Below the pieces are notes generated by a model, which was not told the DNA's origin, did not search any database, and was given only the letters and a program-made list of their open reading frames with translations. A stretch of 64,000 nt of DNA, taken from contig QYRS01000004.1 in NCBI GenBank assembly GCA_006503535.1, forward strand, positions 3,782,001-3,846,000. The letters are read 5' to 3'. This stretch comes from Arthrinium phaeospermum. Taxonomy: Eukaryota > Ascomycota > Sordariomycetes > Amphisphaeriales > Apiosporaceae. This document shows, piece by piece, positions 32,652 through 44,130 of the stretch (position 1 is its first letter; every line of letters starts with the position of its first letter). Position numbers and translations under genes: made by a program.

Positions 32652-35328
32652 TCAGACCGCCTCCTTGCCAAAGTTGACGTTCTCGTCCCGCGGCTCCCCC
32701 AGCGAGTTCTGCAGATTGTCGTCGCCCTCTGTTCTCTCATCCTCCTGTCTGCGCTTCCTTCCCCTTTCTTCTTCAACTTTCTCGCGATCTCCCTCTCCGT
32801 GGTGGCCTCCCCCTCTTTCTACTACTACAGTTGACTCCTCCGACGAAGACGAGATCACTGACACGTCCCTCTCGAGGCGCTCGCGCATGGACGGCCTCGT
32901 TGACGCCGCCGTCGCCGTCGCGTTCGAGGCCCTCCGCCGCCGCCGCTGCTGCTCCTCGTCGTCGGGCTTCTGGGCCTCGGTCGGCTCGGTCGGGGCGAAC
33001 TTGGACCGCGCCCGGATCTGCTTGCCGTACTTGTAGAACGCGAAGGGGATCACGGCCAGGAGGGTCGCGACGCCCCCGATCAGGGAGCCGCCGCCGCCGA
33101 TGCCCAGGGCGGTGAACTGTTCATCGGACATGTTAGCATCTGTTCCTATATCTGCATTGGTGTAGACTGCTTACCATTTGATTGGTGAATAGTGGTGCGG
33201 CCTGTAAGTTACATATTGAAGTTAGCGTATATTCGAGTAATAATGACTCGACAACAGGGGTGACCCTCCAAATTCGAGATTGCAGTTCCCCAGTGAGCGA
33301 GAAGAATGCCACCTCAAGTCTTTCGACTGGGGTGTCGTGATCCATGATATAATGTTCAAGGGTGGATGAGTACTTACCGCACCACAAGCAGACCGACACA
33401 CAGTGTTGGCAGCGATAGCTGAAGCGGCGTACCTGAAGACAGTGTGGTTAGCCATGTTCGTCATATGCTGTTCATGCCCAGTGAAAGACTCACATCAGAT
33501 ACGTGTCCACCAAATAGTTAAGATAGCCCACGAAGATGAGCATCAGCGAGGAGGCCAAAAACACTCCCGCGATCGTCGGGACGATCCAGTGTATTGAACT
33601 GTTGCACCAATGTTAGCTTATCATACGAGTGGCTGTCACTTCCATGGGGGTAACTTACTTGAACTCTGCCGTCCATGCGAACCAGAACCTGGAATCCCAG
33701 TTAATTAGCTTCATTACCTACAGAGGATGTTTGATTGCAGGCATCATGTCAGACTCACATGGTCACAGCGAACCCGACCCCGCCAATCATAGCAATAGGC
33801 AACCGGTCCTCCGGCTCCAGCCTCTCCCCTCGCGCGACCCTTTTCGCCTTCCGCCTGGAGTCGACGACGACCACGACGGCGCCGAGGAAGGACCCGACGA
33901 CGGTGCCGACGAGGGGCAGCTCGCCGACGCCCGCGTTCCAGCCGCGGCGCTGCTGGAAGACGATGGGGTAGATGGAGAAGAGCATGTAGAGCAGCGTGTA
34001 GACGATGGACATGTAGACGGCGCACAGCAGCGAGATGGTGTCGAACAGGATGATCCACGGCCGCGTCAGGGCCACCTTGTAGATGCGCAGCAGCGTCTGG
34101 TCCGTGTCCTCGACGGGGGCCTTGACGTCTTCGTAGCCGGGCAGCTGGGCGGCGCGGATGCGCCGGGCTTTGGTTTTGAGGATTACGGGGCCGAATGTCT
34201 CGGGTCTGGATAGAACCATCTTGTCAGCTACGATTCCGCCGCGAAGGGGTTAACCCCTCCCACCTCTCATGAAGGATGCGACGAAATAACAGGGTCGGCA
34301 TGGTGAGACAGTAGGATAAGGGGGACAGCCTACAATGTGAACATGATGATGGCTGTGCCGCCGCCGAACCAGAGCATAACGTAGAAGATCCACCTCCAGT
34401 CCTCCTTCAGCTGGATGAACCCAGCAATGACCGGACCCATCGCGGGGCCGACTAGATAGAGAGAGTCAGCCTCCGTTCACTCCATATCCTCAGCAGGGAA
34501 GTATACATACTCCAAACCATGCAAGAAAAAGCCGCCATCGCGTTCCCCCGCTCGACGGGGCTCCACAGGTCGGCCATGACGCCCGGCGCGTTGCTCAGGG
34601 GCGCGCTGACGAAGGTGCCGGTCAGAAACCGGCCGACGAGGAGGCTGCCGAAGTTGGGCGCGAAGGCGCACAGGAAGTTGAAGGTGAGGTACAGCAAAAA
34701 GGTGATGTAGAAGATCCAGCGGCGCCCGTAGAACTCGGACAGGGGCGCGAACACCAGGGGGCCCGCGCAGTAGCCCAGCAGGAACAGGGTGATGGTCAGG
34801 CCGGCGGCTTCTTCGGAGACGTGGAAGTGGTCGGAGATGCTCTATATGGGAGTGTGGTTAGTTGTTATCCATCGGTTTCAGCTCATCAATCCATGCGTGG
34901 CGAGCCTCGCGAGGTCGTTGGTTTGGTTGAAGCTGACGGCAAAGGGCTTAGTATGAATGGGATGAACTCACGGGAAAGCAGCCCGACGGCCCGGATGAGG
35001 CTAATGTGGCATTCACCACGAGTAAGACTATTCATAACACAAAAACATCAGATGAAAGAGTTCCCTTGAATCGCGACCATGGCAGCCTTTTCCCTAGCGG
35101 ATCTCACGGAGGGACTCTGGGTTGCGTCGGGAGTAGTGTTCACATACCGGCAGTACAGGTGCAATACCATCGCCTCGCCGTCGACCAGTTGTGCGGATTC
35201 TCGACGTCGCCGGGCGCGAAGTCGACATGCCCGTCGGCGTTGATGTAGGGCTTCTCCTCGGCGTCCAAGTGGCGCGTCCGGTAGGGCTTGGCCGTCGGCC
35301 GGGAGAGGATGCGTCCCAGGCTCGGCAT
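32652..35328 (-). CDS. DHA1-type major facilitator (drug/polyamine exporter-like), ten exons
   Basis: Ten minus-strand exons (35148-35328, 34972-35027, 34511-34841, 34334-34451, 33759-34205, 33659-33688, 33494-33598, 33378-33432, 33175-33201, 32652-33116) give about 604 residues. It starts MPSLGRILSRPT and has the hallmark DVENPHNWS before helix 1. Motif A is APLSEFYGRRWIF, with FGGGTAIIMFTLPET ending helix 6 and a central loop PAMGPVIAGFIQ. This matches the fungal DHA1 drug:H+ antiporters related to polyamine and fluconazole-resistance transporters. The C-terminal 120 residues are a charged Arg/Glu/Ser tail. Two exons are only 30 and 27 nt long. All junction phases close. The substrate is unknown and direction (export) is inferred from family. 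Confidence 0.88.
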
Positions 35329-37288
35329 GGTGGCTTTCGGACTTTTCTCTTCTTCTCTTGTTTCCCTCCTATACTATCTCCTTCTTGTCTTTCGCCTCAG
35401 AAGGATTCAGGTTCGTATGAATGCAGTGCTTGTCTCTTTCATCGTTTCATCAGGTCGCGGGTAGATATGCCAAGTATATGTATACATATATATACAGTAC
35501 TGTAAGCAGACAATCGCCAGGCACCCTCTTCTTAATAATAGAGACAGGCAGACAGTCGGATGGATACTTACTCTCCATCGACACCAGCCCCCTCGAGGAA
35601 AAGGCGAGCTCGCCATCTTCATTCCCTATCGACTAATTACCCAGCATCTCCCCCTGATTTGAGCGCGTCTTACTGACGTCTACGGTATGGGGTGGGATCG
35701 CATGACGTAAAAGCGCCCCTCTCCTTCCCGACTAGGGTGCGGATGGGGTCGCGCACCCTTATTCCCGATATCTCCTGCATCTATCCTCGACAATTAGCGC
35801 GAGGGCAGTGGTGACTGACGGCCGTAAAGAATCACCACCCCGGGACTGAACCTCCGACCGGTGATAGAGCCGCGACATGAGCGCGAGAATGCCCCCTGGT
35901 GCAAGAGGCATTCACCACTTTAGACGTTAGTATAACGCACTATCACCGTTCTTGGGCCAAGTAGGAGTTAGACTCGGTGCTTCGCGCTTTGGAGGCCGAC
36001 AGGGCAGGGCAGCCTTACTAATAAAGGCAAACTGCAATTGACATTTGCCAGTCTTTTCCCAGCGTCGGTCGCGGTCGCACTATTAATATTACTCACTCAT
36101 CCCACCCGCCGGAATGGTATTCCACCGGCATCCCACCGAGCTGCCACAAAATACCATCAGCAGGCTGTATGCGTCTTATCAATCAACAGACAATGGCTTG
36201 AGCATACAGTCCTGCTTAGTATGCCACGAGGCTTACGATATACTCTATTTTTTTATCATGACTCGCCATTCCGCGCGCACCGCGCTGGTGAGCGCCAATA
36301 TCGTCAGGATCAGTCGGGGATAGTTTCCCGCAAGATGCCACTCAGCCAGATGCTTCATAGGGCTGGGAACCGAGACCACGTTTCGCAGGGATCGAGTGAG
36401 CTGCATGATAACGCACCTTTGTGCATCATTCAGGGTTGGATTGGGATCCGGATCCTTGCTACCTAATTGCTCAGCATGCGGAAACCTCGGTCGAGGCGGG
36501 CGATTGCTTGCAGATCGGGGGAACTTGATGGTAACAACCGCGACATGACTTTCATGCAACACCTGATCCAATGACATGTATTCATAAAATAGTTGGTTTA
36601 ATCTCGGGCACGATGAAAATTTGTGATGTGACAAGAATACACGAAACGTAGAGTGATGGGGGTCTAAGCCGAGAGTACTAAATAAAGCACATTGAAGTCG
36701 TTTCCAGGAGCATTGAAAGACCTGACCCAAGCCGAGAGCACCACCAGCGGTAGTGGCATAAAGTCAATAGAGTTATATTCAGCCCCCGAAAGGCGCACTC
36801 GGGGTCGTCTGGGCTGAAGCTGGACCACAGCGACTTGAAGCCGAAGTCGCGAACGCATCTCCACGTATGCGCGTTGTCACTATAACGAGCTGAGGCGCGA
36901 CATAGATGATTACGCGCTTAGAGCCTTCTAGCTGCGCGCATCCTTTAATCGCGGCTCGGCGTGCGGTGGCACTTCCTCCTTGCGAAGGTTCCGCGTGGCA
37001 CTCGGGTCCCGCTCGCACGAGGCCCGTCTCGGCCGCGCTGGACGCCGATGTGTGCGCATCCTTTTGCTGCTGTGAATTTTCGCGTATGCGATAAGCGGCT
37101 GTCGTTGGTGACTTAAGCTCCGTGGCATGCTTTCTCAATCATGCAAGTTCCTATCCCTTATCTTGAACGGCTTTGCTACACGCAATATTTATCTTCAGAC
37201 TGATGTAGTAACAGAGAACACACACCGGGGTCTCGTTGTGGTAAACGGGTGATGGCTACTCAGTCAATCGCATCATACATTTCCTTTC
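35329..37288. other. 2 kb non-coding interval
   Basis: It lies upstream of the DHA1 permease and downstream of the next regulator gene. No supported gene. A 7-bp perfect hairpin stem (GAATGCC, loop 13, GGCATTC) occurs at 35887-35913. Confidence 0.5.
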
Positions 37289-39438
37289 CTATCTGCTGTC
37301 ATTCATCACGACATCGTCGCCCGCAATGCTCGGCGTGCCCCCCTGTGTCTGCGCGTCCCCGTCCGTGGTGTCCCCGCCCGCATCCGTCGAATGCGACAGC
37401 GACGACAAGCCCCGCAAATAGTACGCGCGGCTCAGCCCCTTGGCCTCGAGCTGCGACATGATGCTCTCGGCGATCGCCCAGCGACCCGAGAAGAACTGCA
37501 GGCTCTCGAACCGGTCCCGGATCTGCCCGTCCAGGTACTCGGCCTCCTCCGGGTAGAACCGCCACCGTTCCGCGAAGCCCCTACAGGTAAGGTAGCACGA
37601 CGTCGCCGCCGACGGTGCGGTTACGGTGTGGCCCCGGCCTGGATTACGCGCTAGCCGTTCGTAAAGCCGACACGCAATGTCGATGCCGATCTGGCAAGCG
37701 AATTTCAGTGCCGCCAGAGCGCACGCCAGGTCCATGTTCTCTTGGATCATGCTCTTGGACGGTGAGCCCATTTCTTCGGGCGGCATATATGGTAAGTATA
37801 GGGTAAATAAAGCACTGCTCAATGGTTAGCTACGGACATACCAGTGTCTTAAGAGGCTAGAGCCCGCCCAGCCTGGCTCGGGAAGTACTTACGAAACACA
37901 CATAGCGAAGCAATCAATCTCCATCTCCCAGTTGCGGTGGTCTTCTATCAGGGTCTGGGTCGCAGTCCGAATCTCCCCATCGAGGTGTGAGAAGACAGAA
38001 ATCGGCGGTAAAGGAGCCGTCTTGTCGCGTTCCGACTCCCAGCGGAGGGCACGGTGTAGGATGTTGGCAACTTGGGCTGCTTTTTGGATGGCGGTCAGGT
38101 CCGGCGTTATCGCCTTCCCGACCGGTGTCCGTTGTGACGGTTGATATGAAAAGGAGGGGCTGTGATGCCTCGGGCTGGACACACTCGAGGCCGGTAAGCA
38201 AGTACTTGGCTGCGGAGACTCGAGTATGAAAGGGAGGAACACGGCAGGCTGGTCGGAATGAATTGACCTGGCGAATGGTAAGCTTGCTGCAATTCCTCGA
38301 CGGGATCGGCTTTACTTACTGGTCCATAATGAAGAGACTCCACCATAGCCCAGACATCTCTTCCTCCTCTATGCTGGACCAATTCGAACCCATGCTGCCG
38401 ACTTGGCCTGGCTTCACATTAAGAACTCTCGCCGTCATCGCGGCGTCCCCAATGTGCGGTAGCTGGCGAGGGTGTTGCCATGGCCGTATTCGTAGAGGCA
38501 AAGCAGAGTTAAACATTGCACAAGGAGTATCGTCGGCTCCCCGCAGTTCATTATGGAGAGTACGCGCTTCATGAGCCGGTAATCTTCATCCCACACAGCT
38601 TTCGGATTTTCGCCTGGCACGGGGCGCATCACCAAGTACATCATGACAAGAAGTAGAGCCTGCTCGACGGTCATCTCGAGGGGGTCGTGCCCCGGACTTG
38701 ACTCGGAACCCTCATTGCATGTGGCGTCGCTCATCGTCTCGGGCGTATCGGTGGTGCGATACCGCTCAAACATGCGATGAAAGACGATGGGGTGGACAGC
38801 GCCCAGCCAGGGATGTATGTAGTCGAAGTAGCTGTCCGCCACCACGGGCCAGTCCGTCTTGTTGTCCCTGAGGATGTTGAGGATCTGGGAGGCCGAAAGA
38901 TCCTCCAGCAGGCTCGGACGTCCCAGCACCGACAGGGTGTCGGCCGCCGACTCACCCTGGGACAGTTCGAGGCCCGAGTGCAAGCCGCCGATCTTCTGGG
39001 AGTCGCCGACCATGTAGTAGTAAGCACATGATGCGCTGAGCCTGTGTGGCGGTTAGATCTCATCTGGCTAAGCCGGGCGGGATCGACCCGACCCGGGTAA
39101 ATGGTGTGATGACATACCTAGTGCACCTCGAGCACTTGGGCAGCAGCCTGTCACATTTCCGCTTCGAGGAACGGCATTTGGCGCAAGCACGCGGAGCGCA
39201 GTCCATCCTAGAAGATGCAGGCTCAGTCAGATTCAGCAGGTCCAAGACCGGGAGGGAGGTCGCCGCAGGCCCGTCGACGTCGGATCCGAGATGTCAACGA
39301 CGACGGCCGCGCGACGACACGACCCAGAACAAAATGGCAGGCGACGCACCTCATAGGCGTGTTGGATGACGGTGGGGTCACCGCAATGCCCTCGACATCG
39401 TCGAAGTTTTGCGGAGACTGCTGCGGGGCTTTGCCCAT
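37289..39438 (-). CDS. Zn2Cys6 transcription factor with a one-base frameshift
   Basis: Five minus-strand exons (39350-39438, 39118-39207, 38320-39041, 37893-38267, 37289-37814) would give about 600 residues. The first two junctions assemble a full Zn2Cys6 cluster with cysteines at 38, 41, 48, 55, 58 and 65. The fungal regulator domain follows (FDYIHPWLGAVHPIVFH, LCLYEYGHGNTLASYRTLG). Exon 3 then loses frame by one base at the C run 38447-38450: the next frame continues DAAMTARVLNVKPGQ and IEEEEMSGLWWSLFIMDQ, which is the expected continuation. A missing C in the run explains it. No intron can bridge the break. Either the gene is recently inactivated or the run was miscalled. The target pathway is unknown. 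Confidence 0.75.
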
Positions 39439-40832
39439 TGCCGTATTCCGCGCAGGAGCTATTAGGTTTTAGGAGTAAGGCAGCGGCAGCTGTAGGGGGA
39501 GGAAAGGGCTGGCTCTCAAGGTGTACGGGAGTGGGAAAGTGATAGGGAGCAGTGAATCAATCGGGTACGTGGTCCATGGATTCGTGGCTGTGCGGCTGCT
39601 GCTGCTGCTGCTGTCGCTGCTGCTGAGGGTGCTGCTAATCCACAACAAGCACGGCAGGGGAGAGTTAGCAACAGGAAAGCGCAGACGATCATTTCTCGCC
39701 GTCGAATCCAAACGTGATCGGACGGGGCGCCGTAGGTCGACTGATCTCTTTTTTACCAGAGTCTGGACGCTTGGCGGGCCTGGGATCCCTGGGAGTTGCT
39801 GGGTGCTGGGGCCAGGAATTCGTACGAATATGGGCGGCAGCAATCTCTCGACTCTCTCGGTTGTCGTTCGCCCTCTTCCGTCAATCTCCTCTCCCCAAAC
39901 CCCCTAAAAAGTACAAAGGCTAAACCGCAATGCCTTAGTGCCATCTCCAGGGCTGTCAAGTGGGCCTCGGTCCGGAGTATCGCCGACCATGGACCCCCTG
40001 GACATGAGGAAATCCACCGACAGAGATCATCTCGTGGGTATCGACATGCCAATTGAACGAGTATATCCCCATTCTGATCAAACTCTATATGATTAGGGCC
40101 CAGCTTCGTGGGGAGAACCCGAGGTTGGATGACAGCCTGTTTGTTTGTTCTGGCAGCAAAACGCAGTCGTCGTGTTCGTGTTTGGCTGCGATGCCAATGC
40201 GACGCGACTCGCTGGATGCGGGGTCCCGTTATCGCCGTCGGTGCGTTGATCCGCTCGACGGTAAACCCCGAAATTCAACTCCTCTCACCAACGCAATTGT
40301 TTTGTCATAGTGTTGTTTCTTTAGTAGTGTCGCAACGGGGCGAACTCACACACCACATCCTCTTTAATGGGAAGCAGGACACCGTCGGCGTGGAGAGCCG
40401 AGGACCCCGTCTGCCCGTCTTCCGGGCCAGCCCGCAAAGACCCTCCATGGGCCATTGCATCATTGATGCACCCAGCGCGGTTTTATGCATGGGGTTTCTG
40501 ATAAAATGCCATGTTTCGGATTTTGCGACGCATTGGCAAAGTGGCGTTCGGCCGTCATGTTTCTTCAACTTGCAATTGATCGAATCCACACGATGTTCGC
40601 CAAGAGTTTGGCAGCTTCTTTGGCATTCCGGAATCCGGTACCGGAACAATTGTAGCTCGTAGGGCGTAGCCGATGATCTCCACGCAATTCGGAGGGCAGC
40701 CGACACAGTGAGATATGGAGCGAACTGGGTAGCAAAGAGAGGGGAAATACCGCATCATATTGCTCTGACTGCATCCGGGTCATCCCACAATACAATTGTC
40801 GGCAGAATCAATCCATATTCAATACCATCACC
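39439..40832. other. 1.4 kb non-coding interval between divergent genes
   Basis: It separates the Zn2Cys6 regulator from the dehalogenase-like gene. It contains a CTG-rich tract at 39595-39627 and no supported gene. Confidence 0.5.
39595..39627. repeat. Interrupted GCT/CTG tract
   Basis: About ten GCT/CTG units with one interruption lie about 160 bp upstream of the regulator start. It could be in its 5' leader. Confidence 0.7.
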
Positions 40833-41564
40833 ATGGCGACAGAACTGAAGCTCTCCAACTACCGCCTCCTGTGCTTCGACGTCTACGGGACCCTGGTCGA
40901 CTGGGAGACCGGCATCCTGACAGCGCTGAAGCCCCTCCTCGAGGCCAACGATGCCTCCGCCAAGTTCAGCAACGAGCACCTGCTGACCGTGTACCACGAG
41001 CTGGAGGCCGCGCAGCAGGCCGAGACCCCGTCGATGCAGTACTCCCAACTGCTGGCGACGGTGCACCCCAAGATGGCCGCGCGCCTGGACCTCCCGCGCG
41101 CGCCCACCGCGGCGGAGAGCGAGGCCTTCGGACAGTCCGTGGGCGCGTGGCCGGCGTTCCCGGACACGGTGGACGCGCTGCGGCGCCTCCAAAAACACTA
41201 CAAGCTGGTGGTGCTGTCCAACGTGGACCGCGAGTCGTTCGCGGCGACCAACGCGGGGCCGCTGCGGGGGGTCCCCTTCGACCTCGTCGTCACGGCGCAG
41301 GACGTCGGGACCTACAAGCCCGACCTCGGCAACTTCGAGCACATGCTGCGCCGGGTCGACGAAGAGTTCGGCGTCAAGCCCGAGCAGGTCATCCAGACGG
41401 CGCAGAGCCAGTTCCACGACCACCACCCGGCCAAGAAGGTCGGGCTCAAGTCCAGCTGGATCGTCAGGCCGGGGGCGATTATGGGTAACCGCGGGGAGGA
41501 GCTGTCTGACTGGAAGTTCGATACGCTTGGGCAAATGGCGGACGCTTTGGAAAGTGGACAGTAA
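40833..41564 (+). CDS. Haloacid dehalogenase-like hydrolase (L-2-haloacid dehalogenase type)
   Basis: This intronless 243-residue protein has all HAD-superfamily motifs. Motif I is FDVYGTLVDW with the nucleophile Asp16, motif II is VVLSN with Ser129 and Asn130, motif III includes Lys162 in GTYKPD, and the region FHDHHPAKKVG stands where motif IV acidic residues normally lie. The pattern matches type II 2-haloacid dehalogenases and their fungal relatives, which hydrolyse small organic substrates through an aspartyl-ester intermediate. Fungal members are often of unknown natural substrate, so dehalogenation is only a family label here. It is probably cytosolic, with no targeting sequence. Neighbours give no clue to the pathway. 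Confidence 0.9.
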   Translation: MATELKLSNYRLLCFDVYGTLVDWETGILTALKPLLEANDASAKFSNEHLLTVYHELEAAQQAETPSMQYSQLLATVHPKMAARLDLPRAPTAAESEAFGQSVGAWPAFPDTVDALRRLQKHYKLVVLSNVDRESFAATNAGPLRGVPFDLVVTAQDVGTYKPDLGNFEHMLRRVDEEFGVKPEQVIQTAQSQFHDHHPAKKVGLKSSWIVRPGAIMGNRGEELSDWKFDTLGQMADALESGQ

Positions 41565-42124
41565 GATGATCGATGTATAGGATTATCTCTGCGGGGGCTC
41601 AGTTATGTCAAGTCAGGGTTAGTAAGACTTGGTTTTACTTCGACATACCAAAAGGAACTCTGGCACAGAGACGGGATGCTTCAGTGGTGCTCGCAGTTGG
41701 GATTGTATTATGGGGTTCCCTGCATTTGTCTTCCCTCGATCTTCAAAACCCAATATCCCGAGAAGACTCCGGCTAAGACAAGATGCTGCGTCCAGGGCCC
41801 AGCCGAGGAGAATCTTCTGGTCAAGTATTGATGAAAAAGACAGTATGTTTACCCAATGTCCAATGAAGGACGATGTTTCGGTCCCTATTGTTCGTAGACA
41901 AAGGAAAATGTCGATATATGTCCCTTATTTCCGCTTTCTTTCAACTCACAGTTAGACAATGCATTTGTTTCTCGAAACAACTAGTTAGTCTCCCTCTTAA
42001 GTACTCTGCTGGCCGCAAACCTCGTCTCTGGTCGGCCCCCGTTAGACGGAGAGATCCAAAAGGTAAGTCTATAACAGCTACATGAAAGTGACGCTTCTTC
42101 TGTATAAGAGGAGCGACATTGAAA
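41565..42124. other. Intergenic interval
   Basis: These 560 bp follow the dehalogenase-like gene and contain the promoter of the next gene. No feature is supported. Confidence 0.5.
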
Positions 42125-42772
42125 ATGGCAGACCAAGATACGTCCCGGTTCCTTAATCTGCCACCAGAGCTCAGAAACAAGATCTACTATCTCGCTCTCG
42201 GTGAGCACCAGACCTCCAGCGAGCCTTACGGACCGACAACATGCAACGCCCTGGCCCCTCCCGCGCTCACCAGGACGAACCGCCAGATCCGCAAGGAGAC
42301 CCTCGGTCTCTACTACAGCCAGAACCGGTTCTCCTTCAAGCTCCCCTTCCCGGGCGGCCCTGACGCGTTCGAGCGCTGGTGCGCCGTGATGGGGCCACAT
42401 CTCCAGCTTGTCACAAGAGGCATTACCTTTATGCACAATGGTAACGTAAGTCCGCGCCACTACCCTGCCATGACCTTCGGGTACAAGATCGGGTTCGAGC
42501 TGTGCTCCGACCGGGCCGAGGACGACCCCCGTCGCGTCGGCGACAGTACGCTGGACGTCAACAGCGCCTATGACGTCTCGCTTGCTTGCTATAACACGAT
42601 GCTCAGCCAAGCTGGCCCGCACTTTTGGTTGGTAGGACGAAAGGCGGTCTTTGACAAAGTTGTCGAGGCCCTGTGTACTGTGGCACCACTGTGCTCGCAG
42701 GTGAACTCTCGTATCTACATGGTCTGGAGGCTGCCGTTTATATCGCGACAGGCTCTGGTTGCGCTGACATAG
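42125..42772 (+). CDS. Small F-box/2EXR-like protein, function unknown
   Basis: A 215-residue protein starts at the ATG at 42125, just after an in-frame TTG. It opens with FLNLPPELRNKIYYLALG, the motif common to large families of fungal F-box-like and 2EXR-domain proteins, and continues with PALTRTNRQIRKETLGLYY, the usual second block. The rest has no recognisable domain and contains no transmembrane segment. Such proteins may act in protein-protein contacts, possibly ubiquitin ligase adaptors, but no function can be assigned. A GTAAGT inside the frame near 42446 could be a splice donor, yet the frame stays open and codon-like, so I keep it as one exon. Confidence 0.65.
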   Translation: MADQDTSRFLNLPPELRNKIYYLALGEHQTSSEPYGPTTCNALAPPALTRTNRQIRKETLGLYYSQNRFSFKLPFPGGPDAFERWCAVMGPHLQLVTRGITFMHNGNVSPRHYPAMTFGYKIGFELCSDRAEDDPRRVGDSTLDVNSAYDVSLACYNTMLSQAGPHFWLVGRKAVFDKVVEALCTVAPLCSQVNSRIYMVWRLPFISRQALVALT

Positions 42773-43299
42773 TGCTGCATAACATTGGATGCCCAACGAC
42801 TGCAATCTGGAAGTGCAAAGCTCTCTCTACAGCCGCGACCTTCTGAAGCTTTTCAAGGCTGGATGGAGGTTGAAGTCATTCTCAGAAGAGAAAGAGACAG
42901 AGAGAGAAATTAAACTTTAGTACCGCATATATGTGGCTAATTATGTATAGAAATGCTAGTAAACAGCCCCAGAGGAATATATCACAAATCGCTCTTGACC
43001 GTCAGCTTACACCCATGACCCATGCTACTACCCACCTGCATGCAGGAACGTAGCTTCCCACCAATCCCTTCCGTAAACAGCAAGCAGCAAGCAAAGCTGT
43101 GCCGCGTGACGTGGTGCAAATTTACTAGGTTACATCGTCTGATGCTTACCGCCCATCCGATGTTGTTTTTGACAGCCTGCAGCGCGTTCATCCAAAGTGA
43201 CAGCCCTACTACTGCTAAAACAGCCACCCAAACCCTCGGCTCCTACTCTCATTTCCAGCTTGTCCTGCGACTGTTTAAAAACAAAATAAGATAAAAAAG
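42773..43299. other. Intergenic interval
   Basis: These 527 bp hold the promoter of the secreted cupin-like gene. A GA-rich patch lies near 42890-42908. Nothing else is supported. Confidence 0.5.
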
Positions 43300-43968
43300 A
43301 TGATACGCCAAATGAAAATCTCTCCTCTGGCCTTGTGCATGGCCCTCGCATGCTTATGCGTGCCCGAGGTGGCCGGCGCGGGGGAGACCAAACTCAACAT
43401 CACGGCCATTGGCGCGTCCGGCGGCAAGTCGACGCTCGAGTGCTGGCAAATGGACGCGCCCTTCGCCGTCTCCGACACGCCTGGCACTCGCGGAAGTGCG
43501 GCGGCAAGCTTGGGCAATGTCACCAAGCTAGACTTCGGCGTCATTCCTGCCAACTTCGACGGCGGTTTGCACAACGCCCCGGCCAACCAGTTAGTGGCAC
43601 CCCTCACCCAAAGACAGCATCAGGTCCAACGAAAACCACCGGATAAACGACTAGTACTAACCATGTTGTTGCTTTCGTTCGTGTATAGATGGGTCATGTT
43701 CACCACAGGTTTGGCTCACATCACCGTGCCCGGTGACGACTCTGGCGGTGCTTACGTTCAAGGCGGCGAGTTCGGCCTCATTTTCGCGGCAGATACCGCC
43801 AACGTGAGTGAGAAAGGCCATTACACTCGTTACCCAGGCATCGTCGAGACCATCGCGTTGCAGATGCCGACGTTGGACGGAGAGATCCCACCTCACCAGG
43901 TCGTGCGCTCCGGGCCATGCCAAACAGACGACATGGCAGGGCTGAGATCATTTGCAGCAGCAGGATGA
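43300..43968 (+). CDS. Secreted cupin-like protein, function unknown
   Basis: Two exons (43300-43589 and 43689-43968; 99 bp intron with GTTAGT donor) encode 189 residues. A hydrophobic leader, SPLALCMALACLCVPEVAGA, is a likely signal peptide, so the protein should be secreted. After splicing, LHNAPANQWVMFTTGLAHITVPG and later EFGLIFAADT with GHYTRYPG resemble the two halves of a small cupin barrel, each with a histidine that could bind metal. The start could also be the ATG at 43312, four codons on. Only a few cysteines remain in the mature part. I do not recognise an enzyme family; an extracellular binding or catalytic role is possible. Confidence 0.7.
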   Translation: MIRQMKISPLALCMALACLCVPEVAGAGETKLNITAIGASGGKSTLECWQMDAPFAVSDTPGTRGSAAASLGNVTKLDFGVIPANFDGGLHNAPANQLVAPLTQRQHQVQRKPPDKRLVLTMLLLSFVYRWVMFTTGLAHITVPGDDSGGAYVQGGEFGLIFAADTANVSEKGHYTRYPGIVETIALQMPTLDGEIPPHQVVRSGPCQTDDMAGLRSFAAAG

Positions 43969-44130
43969 AGGAAGGGCTACAATCTTAAGCGTCTTGAAGG
44001 ATATAGATTTGTGTGGGGGACAGGACGAGATAGAGGAAGAACTTGTTTTCAGCCAGTCGTCGCCATTAATACCCTCAATGCAATATGTGGCTTCTCTCAG
44101 CACGTAATAAAATGAATGAATTGGTCTACC

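Noticed and set aside
35820..35930. tRNA-like segment on the minus strand (GGTTCAGTCCCG with nearby stems)
   Set aside because: The putative T-arm stem does not pair, the loop lacks the conserved A, and no acceptor or anticodon stem of the right length can be formed.
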